Below, in pieces: positions 1 through 4,830 of a stretch of 6,623 bases of DNA. The stretch comes from Clostridiaceae bacterium (GTDB lineage: Bacteria > Bacillota > Clostridia > Monoglobales > Firm-18), in NCBI GenBank assembly GCA_012511915.1, contig JAAZFB010000582.1:1-6623 (forward strand), in the 5' to 3' direction. A model generated the notes under the pieces. It ran no database searches. It saw nothing but the letters and a program-made list of their open reading frames with translations, and had not been told where the DNA came from. Position 1 is the first letter of the stretch; every line of letters starts with the position of its first letter. The position numbers and the translations under genes are program-made.

Positions 1-392
1 GCTCCAAGAAGTATAGCACCTGCAAGATAGTCCTTCGCAAGCTCTGCAGGGATAAGGGTTTTGAAAATCACAAAGAAAAATAGCCAAGCAATACCAAACA
101 TAGTAAACGGCTTTATCAGCCAGTTTGTCACCCATGTTACGAATAGCCCTTTTGGGTTTTTACCCACATTCTTTATGCTTTGAAAATCGACCTTAAGCAT
201 CATGGGATAGATCATGAGCCAAATGAGTATGGCAATTGGTATGGATACATTAGCATACTCGAAGCGACCGAGAAATGCAGGGATGCCAGGAAGAAATTTG
301 CCAATCAGCACACCAACGACCATGCAAAGGACAACCCATATTGTCAGGTATTTTTCAAAAAAACCAATTCCCGTATTTTTGCTTTTCTCCAT
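1..392 (-). CDS. acr3: ACR3-family arsenite efflux permease, N-terminal part (runs off the left edge)
   Basis: The first 130 codons of an inner-membrane arsenite exporter are present; the rest lies beyond base 1. The ATG at 390-392 has a GGAGGC ribosome binding site at 399-404, six bases upstream. Visible features are a first hydrophobic helix (about residues 17-34, LTIWVVLCMVVGVLIG), a second (about 47-66) running into IYPMMLKVDF (61-70), then a loop NVGKNPKGL and further hydrophobic segments at 83-112 (WLIKPFTMF). The IYPMMLKVDF and NWLIKPFTM motifs are typical of ACR3 transporters (bile/arsenite/riboflavin transporter superfamily, usually about 350 residues), not of ArsB. The conserved cysteine that ACR3 proteins carry just after the ALLLGxAPC-type segment would be the next residues outside the window, so it cannot be checked. 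It is the last visible gene of the arsR operon, 17 bases after the thioredoxin-like gene. The role, proton-coupled As(III) extrusion, is inferred from the family. Confidence 0.93.
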   Translation of the reverse strand, partial: MEKSKNTGIGFFEKYLTIWVVLCMVVGVLIGKFLPGIPAFLGRFEYANVSIPIAILIWLMIYPMMLKVDFQSIKNVGKNPKGLFVTWVTNWLIKPFTMFGIAWLFFFVIFKTLIPAELAKDYLAGAILLG

Positions 393-409
393 ATGAATGC
401 CTCCTAATT

Positions 410-760
410 CTATCTGACTTTTTGCAGTATTTTCACTACTTCCTCGGCTTTCAGAACCTTACCGTAGGAAACCACTTTCCCGTCAATAACAAGGGCGGGC
501 GTGGTCATTACACCATAAGCTGCAATCTGCGAAAAATCCGTCACATGATCAATCGTCGTATCCATTCCGAGCTGTTCCAATGCGGCTTTTGTCGCTGCTT
601 CAAGCTGATTGCATTTTGCACAACCGCTTCCCAAAACCTTTACACTTGCGCCCTCTGTTTTTGCGTTTTCCGCTTTCGCCATGCTTTCCGCATCACAATT
701 ACCGCCACAACAACATGAGGTTGTTTTCTCATTTTTGTTTTTCTTTCCAAACAGTGCCAT
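410..760 (-). CDS. small thioredoxin-fold redox protein with Cys-rich N-terminal arm
   Basis: 116 residues. The core (about 38-116) is a small thioredoxin/glutaredoxin-like domain of the redox-active disulfide protein 2 type. It has the active site GSGC47-AKC50, a cis-proline in MTTP88, and a beta strand and glycine turn ALVIDGKVVSYGK. Before it is a 35-residue arm with lysines and a compact cysteine cluster, SC16CCGGNC22, which is not part of the usual fold and could bind a soft metal or As(III). The start at 758-760 is chosen because GGAG at 770-773 is nine bases upstream; an upstream in-frame ATG (767-769) abuts the Shine-Dalgarno and a longer 135-codon frame has no family support. It lies 81 bases after the ferredoxin-like gene and just before acr3. 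Likely role: cytoplasmic thiol-disulfide exchange or metalloid transfer for the operon's exporters. The substrate is not known from sequence. Confidence 0.88.
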   Translation of the reverse strand: MALFGKKNKNEKTTSCCCGGNCDAESMAKAENAKTEGASVKVLGSGCAKCNQLEAATKAALEQLGMDTTIDHVTDFSQIAAYGVMTTPALVIDGKVVSYGKVLKAEEVVKILQKVR

Positions 761-841
761 AATAAACATCTCCTTTTTATAATTATTAAAATCCAAGATA
801 AAACATATAAAAACCAATCATTATAAGGTTCTTTTCATCCA

Positions 842-1324
842 TTAGCAGCAGTTACCCCCGCAGGAGCATCCAGATTTGCTTTTCTTTCCTTCATAAAAGC
901 TCTTCAAATTCTCAGGCAGTTCATAGCCACCACAGGAACAGCCGATTTCAGACTGCCCGAATACGGCCTGAAGAATTGATTCTGCAAGCATTTCTTTAGG
1001 CGCTACCTCATAGGCTTCTCCGTTATACTCAACAATAATCTTCTTTTCAGAAGCCGACTCGCATCCACAGGAACAACAAGCTTCTTCGGATTCTTGATTC
1101 CCGTTCGGTGGCGTCCAGCCGGTATCGTCACCTACATAGGTTATTGCCCCGACAGGGCAGCGGTTGCCGCACCCGTGACAACGGTCAACACAATCTTCCG
1201 GTCTTCTGACGACCGGAGAAGGAGCTTTCGCTTTGTCATAAACATTGTGGGGACACTTTGATACACAGGCACCGCATTCGATACAAGTAAGGTAGTCTAT
1301 AACAGGATACCAGTTCTTTTCCAT
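842..1324 (-). CDS. cysteine-rich two-cluster ferredoxin-like protein of the ars operon
   Basis: 160 residues, no signal peptide or membrane segment. The N-terminal half is a bacterial 2[4Fe-4S] ferredoxin domain: cluster 1 is C14xxC17xxC20xxxC24P, cluster 2 is C45xxxC49xxC52xxxC56P, with a spaced first cysteine (x3 not x2). After residue 75 comes a cysteine group C83CSCGC88, then a short alpha/beta-looking stretch (94-125, IIVEYNGEAYEVAPKEML), then two repeats of GCSCGG (128-133 and 152-157), the last ending GGNCC at the C-terminus. Total cysteine content is 19 of 160. The start ATG at 1322-1324 has AGGAGGC at 1334-1340, and that site overlaps the stop codon of the permease gene (TAGGAGGC), so translation of the two is probably coupled. 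Such proteins occur with arsenic permeases in anaerobes. An electron-transfer or metalloid-binding role is inferred; the precise reaction is not known to me. Confidence 0.85.
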   Translation of the reverse strand: MEKNWYPVIDYLTCIECGACVSKCPHNVYDKAKAPSPVVRRPEDCVDRCHGCGNRCPVGAITYVGDDTGWTPPNGNQESEEACCSCGCESASEKKIIVEYNGEAYEVAPKEMLAESILQAVFGQSEIGCSCGGYELPENLKSFYEGKKSKSGCSCGGNCC

Positions 1325-1338
1325 AATTTTCGTGCCTC

Positions 1339-2352
1339 CTATACTATCAGCGTTTGTAACGCATTAAATAAATACCCAACAATTATAATTCCAACGGTAC
1401 ATATTGCAATAAACAGCGCCAGAAGCTTTGGCTTAACAGCCTTACGGAGCATGATCATGGATGGCAAAGATAGAGTGGTAACGCCCATCATAAAAGATAG
1501 TACCGTGCCCAACTGGGCACCCTTGGAGAGCAGTGCTTCAGCAATCGGAATCGTACCAAAGATATCAGCATACATTGGTACTCCTATCAGTGTCGCTAAG
1601 ATAACGCCGAAGGGGTTTTTGCTTCCAAGCAGGGATACTACCCATGACTCTGGTATCCAGTTATGAATGATTGCCCCTATTCCTACACCAATCAGGATGT
1701 ATGGAAAAACCTTTTTAAATGTAGATAGCGTTTGCTCCTTCGCATATACCAACCGGTCTTTTCTCGTCAGATCCGGTGATTCGATATCAACACTACTAGC
1801 TGATAAGATAAAGCTTTCCACATGCTTTTCCATGTGCATTTTCTCTATAATGGTACCACCAACCACAGCTATTATAAGCCCGAATATGACATATAAAATA
1901 GCAACCTTGGCACCAAATATACTCATTAAAAGTACAAGGGAGCCAAGGTCTACCATTGGCGAAGAAATAAGGAACGAAAAGGTTACTCCCAAAGGTAGGC
2001 CTGCAGATGTAAAACCTATAAAGAGCGGTATTGATGAACATGAACAAAATGGCGTCACAGTTCCGAGCAGTGCGGCGGCTGAGTTCGCACCAATTCCATG
2101 AAAACGCCCTAATATCTTCTTGCTACGCTCAGGTGGAAAATAGCTCTGAATGTAACTGATAATAAAGATCAGAAAGCATAATAGGACTACAATTTTTATG
2201 ACGTCATAAACAAAAAACTGAATGCTTCCAATCCATCGATTCGTGGTATCAAGACCTACTGCTGAAAGACTGCCGCCAATTAGTTCGTTTAGCCATTTCA
2301 TTCCAAGAATTTGATCCTGGAAAAAGTCCCAAATTGCTTTTAATATTTGCAT
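1339..2352 (-). CDS. arsP: COG0701/ArsP-type membrane permease
   Basis: 337 residues, polytopic membrane protein with about eight hydrophobic segments, among them 50-70, 90-115, 119-143, 147-167, 217-233, 247-265, 279-302 and 309-333, and a charged cytoplasmic loop at about 170-210. The diagnostic motif TPFC103SC105SSIPLFIGF (100-114), followed by GLPLG and FLISSPMVD, places it in the UPF0718/COG0701 permease family that includes ArsP and YraQ. A second repeat-like half has IGVPMYADIFGTIPIAEALL and LSFMMGVTTLSLPSMIML. ArsP proteins export trivalent organoarsenicals such as methylarsenite; the two cysteines are the obvious As(III)-binding candidates. Assignment to ArsP rather than another COG0701 permease rests on the arsR/acr3 context. 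The ATG at 2350-2352 has only a modest upstream GTGAGG (about 2363-2368). Its TAG stop is embedded in the next gene's Shine-Dalgarno. It is separated from arsR by 83 bases holding a hairpin and a possible ArsR site. Confidence 0.85.
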   Translation of the reverse strand: MQILKAIWDFFQDQILGMKWLNELIGGSLSAVGLDTTNRWIGSIQFFVYDVIKIVVLLCFLIFIISYIQSYFPPERSKKILGRFHGIGANSAAALLGTVTPFCSCSSIPLFIGFTSAGLPLGVTFSFLISSPMVDLGSLVLLMSIFGAKVAILYVIFGLIIAVVGGTIIEKMHMEKHVESFILSASSVDIESPDLTRKDRLVYAKEQTLSTFKKVFPYILIGVGIGAIIHNWIPESWVVSLLGSKNPFGVILATLIGVPMYADIFGTIPIAEALLSKGAQLGTVLSFMMGVTTLSLPSMIMLRKAVKPKLLALFIAICTVGIIIVGYLFNALQTLIV

Positions 2353-2385
2353 AGAATATAAGCCTCACTTTCAAAAAACAATAAT

Positions 2386-2401
2386 ATCAAATAATTTTGA
2401 T
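2386..2401. promoter_or_regulatory. second ArsR-type palindrome inside the operon
   Basis: ATCAAA-TAAT-TTTGAT is a perfect 6-bp inverted repeat with a 4-bp centre, equivalent to ATCAA-N6-TTGAT, a layout I recall from described ArsR operators. It lies in the 83-base gap between arsR and the permease. No convincing -35/-10 pair is visible around it on the minus strand. In RNA the repeat would be a weak AT-rich stem followed on the minus strand by ATTATTGTTTTTTG, so a weak terminator or attenuator is an alternative reading. Confidence 0.45.
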
Positions 2402-2417
2402 GTGTCCTGCTGTTTTA

Positions 2418-2437
2418 AAGCCATCGTCAGATGGCTT
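2418..2437. repeat. 8-bp stem-loop overlapping the arsR stop codon
   Basis: AAGCCATC-GTCA-GATGGCTT is a perfect 8-bp stem with a 4-nt loop; the arsR TAA (2436-2438) lies in one arm. On the plus strand it is followed by ATTTTTT (2438-2444) and so has the form of an intrinsic terminator, but no plus-strand gene reads into it, and the T-run is simply the complement of the AAA-AAA lysine codons of arsR. On the minus (operon) strand it is followed only by TTTAAAAC, so it is more likely an intercistronic hairpin that tunes mRNA decay or partial readthrough between arsR and the permease. Confidence 0.6.
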
Positions 2438-2750
2438 ATTTTTTGCAACAGTCTTTTTCTTCTGTAACCGTGTTCGGTGTTGTCAGCTCCTTGAGCAGAG
2501 TACCAGCATAAGAGCTGCCTAGTTCACTTATTTTGTAGTGCGTCCATTTACCTTCCTGACGACTCTCCACAACACCCGACTCAACCAGAATCTTCATGTG
2601 ATAGGATAGTCCAGACTGACCCAAGTCCAGTTGCTCCAGCAAAACGCAGGCGCATTTTTCTCCGCCGCGCAGTAGCTCAAGTATTCGCAAACGCTTTTCA
2701 TCGCAAAACGCCTTAAATATCTTTGCATGTTCCTCGTGTACAGTAGCCAA
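2436..2750 (-). CDS. arsR: ArsR/SmtB-family metalloid-responsive repressor
   Basis: 104 residues, cytoplasmic winged-helix dimer. The domain spans about 8-90: FKAFCDEKRLRILELLRGG, a sensor segment C33AC35VLLEQL, the recognition helix region LGQSGLSYHMKIL (43-55), then the wing ESRQEGKWTHYKI (62-74). C33xC35 sits where E. coli ArsR has its C32xC34 As(III) ligands in the DNA-binding helix; the third E. coli cysteine position is Leu38 here. Additional cysteines are C16 and a C-terminal C101C102KK tail, which could supply a third thiol. The start is TTG (2748-2750): AGGTGA at 2755-2760 is correctly placed, and the nearby ATG at 2753-2755 is out of frame. It is first gene of the operon and presumably represses its own promoter (2788-2816) until As(III) or Sb(III) binds. 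Confidence 0.92.
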   Translation of the reverse strand: MATVHEEHAKIFKAFCDEKRLRILELLRGGEKCACVLLEQLDLGQSGLSYHMKILVESGVVESRQEGKWTHYKISELGSSYAGTLLKELTTPNTVTEEKDCCKK

Positions 2751-2787
2751 TTCATCACCTCATATCAAAAATATTTACTATGTTATT

Positions 2788-2816
2788 ATTATATGCCTCA
2801 AATCAAAATTTGTCAA
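2788..2816 (-). promoter_or_regulatory. arsR operon promoter
   Basis: Read on the minus strand, a perfect -35 (TTGACA, 2811-2816) and a perfect -10 (TATAAT, 2788-2793) are separated by exactly 17 bp (2794-2810). The predicted start is near 2781, leaving a leader of about 31 nt before the TTG start of arsR. A full-consensus promoter is strong and fits a gene set controlled by a tight repressor. Confidence 0.88.
2799..2812. promoter_or_regulatory. putative ArsR operator overlapping the -35/spacer
   Basis: CAAAT-CAAA-ATTTG is a perfect 5-bp inverted repeat with a 4-bp centre, lying within the promoter spacer and touching the -35 hexamer. On the minus strand it includes the half-site AATTTTGAT, which also occurs on the plus strand at the second palindrome (2393-2401). 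A further half-like ATATCAAA occurs at 2762-2769 in the leader. Position is ideal for repression; binding by this ArsR is inferred. Confidence 0.6.
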
Positions 2817-3007
2817 TATTTTAATTAAGGATTAGTATTATACATTTCATCACCGTCATTAACAGCATTGTTTACAAAACAGTTCTTTTCGGAACATCCA
2901 AGTATATTTATTGTATATTCACCCCTCTCGTTGATGAGGTCGCCAGAGTGTCTGCCTTTTCCACAAAAACGAAATCGATATTGATCAGATATAAAATGAG
3001 AATAGTA
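2817..3007. other. spacer between the arsR promoter and the Crp-family gene
   Basis: About 190 bases without a supported gene. No clear terminator with a T-run is seen for the Crp-family transcript that enters from the right. On the minus strand, one frame is open from the codon after the Crp-family stop (3007) to a TAA at 2825-2827: 60 codons with ordinary-looking codon choice and three cysteines (for example RFCGKGRHSGDLI and LGCSEKNC). It has no ATG, GTG or TTG near its beginning, so it would be either a decayed gene remnant or chance. I do not recognise the sequence. Confidence 0.4.
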
Positions 3008-3667
3008 TTATAATAACTCAAATTGATTTTTATGAAAGTTCAGCAATCCATCATCTCTAAGCTTTGAAAGCTCAGCTGACATAGCGCTGCGCTCGACGGA
3101 AAGATAATCTGCGAGTTCCTGACGGTTGAAAGGGATATTGAACTGACTACATCCCACCTTTTTTGCTTCAGCTGACAGATAGGCCGACAGCTTTTCACGG
3201 GTAGTACGTTTTGATGTAAATTCAATTTTTTGCGTTAATGCTATGTTCTTCATTGAAACGATATGGAGCATATTTTGAATGATTCTACTGTGAAAACCAC
3301 ATGTTTTTTTGCACGTGACAGCAAGCCTGTGGCAGTCGATAAAAAGCAGTTCGCTTTTGGTTGTTGTTATTACACTGACCGGAAGCGCTTTTATTTCTGC
3401 GCAGGCAAAGGATTCCCCAAACAGATTCCCAATGTCGACTTTAGCAATGATGCTTCTATTTCCATAATAATCGTCCTGAATAATTTCAACTTGGCCTGAT
3501 AAAACAATGCCAAATTGTTCGATGCTTTCGCCACTGAAAAAGACAGTTTGCCCTTTTTCATAATTAACCACCCTCCCGCACAAACAAGACAAAAGTGGCT
3601 GCAAATTCGTTTGTTCTATCCCTTGAAATAATTTGACCGTTTTCAATACATCTAAATAATTTTTCAT
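3008..3667 (-). CDS. Crp/Fnr-family transcriptional regulator, probable regulator of the hcp operon
   Basis: 219 residues, normal length for the family. The cyclic-nucleotide-binding-like beta-barrel spans about 10-125 (KGQTVFFSGESIEQFGIVLSG, 38-58; GNLFGESFA, 80-88). The dimerisation helix is about 126-155. The C-terminal winged helix includes FNRQELADYLSVERSAM (180-196) and LSKLRDDGLL (200-209). There is no FNR-type N-terminal four-cysteine motif, but the sensor domain has C28, C30, C89, C112, C119 and C123. Residues that bind cAMP in Crp are not evident, so heme or thiol sensing is possible. The ATG at 3665-3667 has AGAGGA at 3672-3677. It is divergent from the ferredoxin-cupin-hcp operon, with a perfect palindrome between them, so it most likely activates hcp in the way HcpR-type regulators do in response to nitrosative stress. 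That function is inferred from context. Confidence 0.88.
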   Translation of the reverse strand: MKNYLDVLKTVKLFQGIEQTNLQPLLSCLCGRVVNYEKGQTVFFSGESIEQFGIVLSGQVEIIQDDYYGNRSIIAKVDIGNLFGESFACAEIKALPVSVITTTKSELLFIDCHRLAVTCKKTCGFHSRIIQNMLHIVSMKNIALTQKIEFTSKRTTREKLSAYLSAEAKKVGCSQFNIPFNRQELADYLSVERSAMSAELSKLRDDGLLNFHKNQFELL

Positions 3668-3680
3668 AAAATCCTCTTTC

Positions 3681-3694
3681 GTTGGAATTCCAAC
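3681..3694. promoter_or_regulatory. perfect palindromic operator for the Crp/Fnr-family regulator
   Basis: GTTGGAATTCCAAC is a perfect 14-bp palindrome in the divergent intergenic region, with half-sites GTTGG and CCAAC separated by 4 bp, the same geometry as Fnr sites (TTGAT-N4-ATCAA). Its centre is 41.5 bp before the predicted plus-strand transcription start, the class II activator position. For the minus-strand promoter of the regulator gene it lies at about +10 to +23, where it could block transcription. Confidence 0.75.
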
Positions 3695-3709
3695 AGACTT
3701 ATTGGATTA

Positions 3710-3738
3710 AGTATAGTATAGTTAAACCATAAAGTCAA
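3710..3738 (-). promoter_or_regulatory. promoter of the Crp/Fnr-family gene
   Basis: On the minus strand TTGACT (-35, 3733-3738) and TATACT (-10, 3710-3715) are 17 bp apart, each one mismatch from consensus. The predicted start is near 3703, giving a leader of about 35 nt that contains the palindrome at 3681-3694. This arrangement suggests negative autoregulation. Confidence 0.7.
3717..3722 (+). promoter_or_regulatory. -10 element of the ferredoxin-cupin-hcp operon promoter
   Basis: TATAGT on the plus strand predicts a start near 3729. No good -35 exists 17 bp upstream; that place is next to the palindrome at 3681-3694, which is typical of an activator-dependent class II promoter. A second TATAGT at 3712-3717 is an alternative. 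The element lies inside the -35/-10 spacer of the opposing promoter, so the two promoters are mutually exclusive for RNA polymerase binding. Confidence 0.6.
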
Positions 3739-3762
3739 GATATAACGACAGGAGGTAAATAT

Positions 3763-4467
3763 ATGGTTAGAAAAATAGTAAAGATTGATGAAGAAAAATG
3801 TAACGGCTGTGGATTATGCGCACAAGCCTGCCATGAAGAAGCAATCGGAATGGTGAACGGGAAAGCAAAATTATTACGCGATGATTATTGCGACGGTTTG
3901 GGTGCTTGTTTACCGGCCTGTCCGACAGGCGCCATCAGCTTTGAGGAAAGAGAAGCTAAAGAATACGATGAAGTAGCGGTTAATGCAAATAAAATGAACA
4001 AGCAAGGAGAAAAACTTCCCTGCGGCTGTCCCGGAACACAATCTAAAGCAATTCATCACGACAGTGATATTTCATGCTCATGCGAGGACAATATAAATAT
4101 TACAAGCCGGTTATCTCAGTGGCCTGTTCAAATCAAGCTTGCTCCTGTTGATGCACCATATTTTAATGGTGCAAAACTGTTGATTGCCGCCGATTGCACA
4201 GCTTACGCGTATGGTAATTTCCACAATGAGTTTATAAAAAACCGTATCACATTGATAGGCTGTCCAAAGCTTGATGAGGGTGATTACAGCGAAAAGCTCA
4301 CGGCAATAATAAAAAACAACAATATCAAAAGCGTAACGGTTGTCAGAATGGAAGTCCCCTGTTGCGGAGGGATTGAAAATGCCGTTAAATCAGCTCTGCA
4401 AAACAGTGGCAAATTTATTCCGTGGCAGGTAATCACTATTTCTACAGACGGCAAAATATTAGAGTGA
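3763..4467 (+). CDS. ferredoxin-like iron-sulfur protein with Cys-rich C-terminal domain, hcp partner
   Basis: 234 residues, cytoplasmic. The N-terminal ferredoxin domain has a complete first site, C13xxC16xxC19xxxC23, and a variant second site, YC43DGLGAC49LPAC53PTGAI, in which the second cysteine position is Leu46. The CDGLGAC form recurs in related proteins, so it is probably a family trait (possibly a 3Fe-4S or otherwise ligated cluster) and not damage. A linker carries C87GC89P and C105SC107. A C-terminal alpha/beta domain begins at about 115 (SRLSQWPVQIKLAPVDAPYF) and has C145, C167 (IGCPKLD) and C200CGG near VPCCGGIENAV. The ATG has GGAGGT at 3751-3756. It is the first gene of the operon with the cupin (16-base gap) and hcp. 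Its likely job is electron delivery to Hcp, a role filled by Hcr in enterobacteria; this is inferred from context. Confidence 0.85.
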   Translation: MVRKIVKIDEEKCNGCGLCAQACHEEAIGMVNGKAKLLRDDYCDGLGACLPACPTGAISFEEREAKEYDEVAVNANKMNKQGEKLPCGCPGTQSKAIHHDSDISCSCEDNINITSRLSQWPVQIKLAPVDAPYFNGAKLLIAADCTAYAYGNFHNEFIKNRITLIGCPKLDEGDYSEKLTAIIKNNNIKSVTVVRMEVPCCGGIENAVKSALQNSGKFIPWQVITISTDGKILE

Positions 4468-4483
4468 ATGGAGGTTATATAAA

Positions 4484-4798
4484 ATGGTTGAAAAAGTATT
4501 TAATTTATACACTGGAAATGATAAAACTATCGAAAAGGTCATAATGGATGAGAATCTGCATTATATGCATATGGTGTTTAATAAAGATGAAGGACTGCCA
4601 GAACATTTTTCAAATTCAAATGTCTATATGACGGTTGTAAGAGGAACATTGTCCATTGCGCTTGATGAGCAGGAAATACATGAATACAATGCCGGGTCAA
4701 TATTGAAAATTCCTTTTCAGACTAAGATGAATGTTAAAAATCTGAGCACAGAAACATTGGAGCTTATTATTATTAAAGCGCCTGCTCCTAAAATGTAA
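4484..4798 (+). CDS. small single-domain cupin protein
   Basis: 104 residues forming one cupin barrel (about 25-100). Cupin motif 1 is recognisable as GLPEH41FSNSNVYMTVVRG54, and motif 2 as AGSILKIPFQTKMNVKN (70-86). The canonical metal ligands HxHx(3-4)E and the motif 2 histidine are mostly absent: His41 is kept, Ser43 stands in the second histidine place, no glutamate follows at the expected spacing, and no histidine is present in motif 2. The protein is therefore probably not a classical metal-dependent dioxygenase or isomerase; a ligand-binding or sensing role is possible but unproven. The ATG at 4484 has GGAGG at 4470-4474. It sits between the iron-sulfur protein (16-base gap) and hcp (32-base gap), so it is co-transcribed and presumably shares their stress role. 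Confidence 0.85.
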   Translation: MVEKVFNLYTGNDKTIEKVIMDENLHYMHMVFNKDEGLPEHFSNSNVYMTVVRGTLSIALDEQEIHEYNAGSILKIPFQTKMNVKNLSTETLELIIIKAPAPKM

Positions 4799-4830
4799 AA
4801 TATTAAAATAAAATAACGGGAGGAAAAAAC

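Noticed and set aside
275..718. Plus-strand open frame of 147 codons
   Set aside because: It lies antisense to the acr3 start and the thioredoxin-like gene, crosses their boundary, and its translation has no recognisable domain.
761..817. Longer N-terminus for the thioredoxin-like protein
   Set aside because: The extra 19 codons include the Shine-Dalgarno that serves the ATG at 758-760, and they match no known part of the family.
1451..2101. Two plus-strand open frames opposite the permease
   Set aside because: They are antisense shadows of a clearly conserved permease reading frame, without ribosome binding sites or family motifs.
2753..2755. ATG as the start of arsR
   Set aside because: It is out of frame with the ArsR coding sequence and overlaps the Shine-Dalgarno; TTG at 2748-2750 fits both frame and spacing.
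2882..2945. Short inverted repeats (GTTC...GAAC, CCTC...GAGG) as a terminator for the Crp-family gene
   Set aside because: Stems are only four base pairs and no T-run follows in the direction of transcription.
3263..3499. Plus-strand frame opposite the Crp-family gene
   Set aside because: Antisense to a well-supported regulator, and no domain is recognisable.
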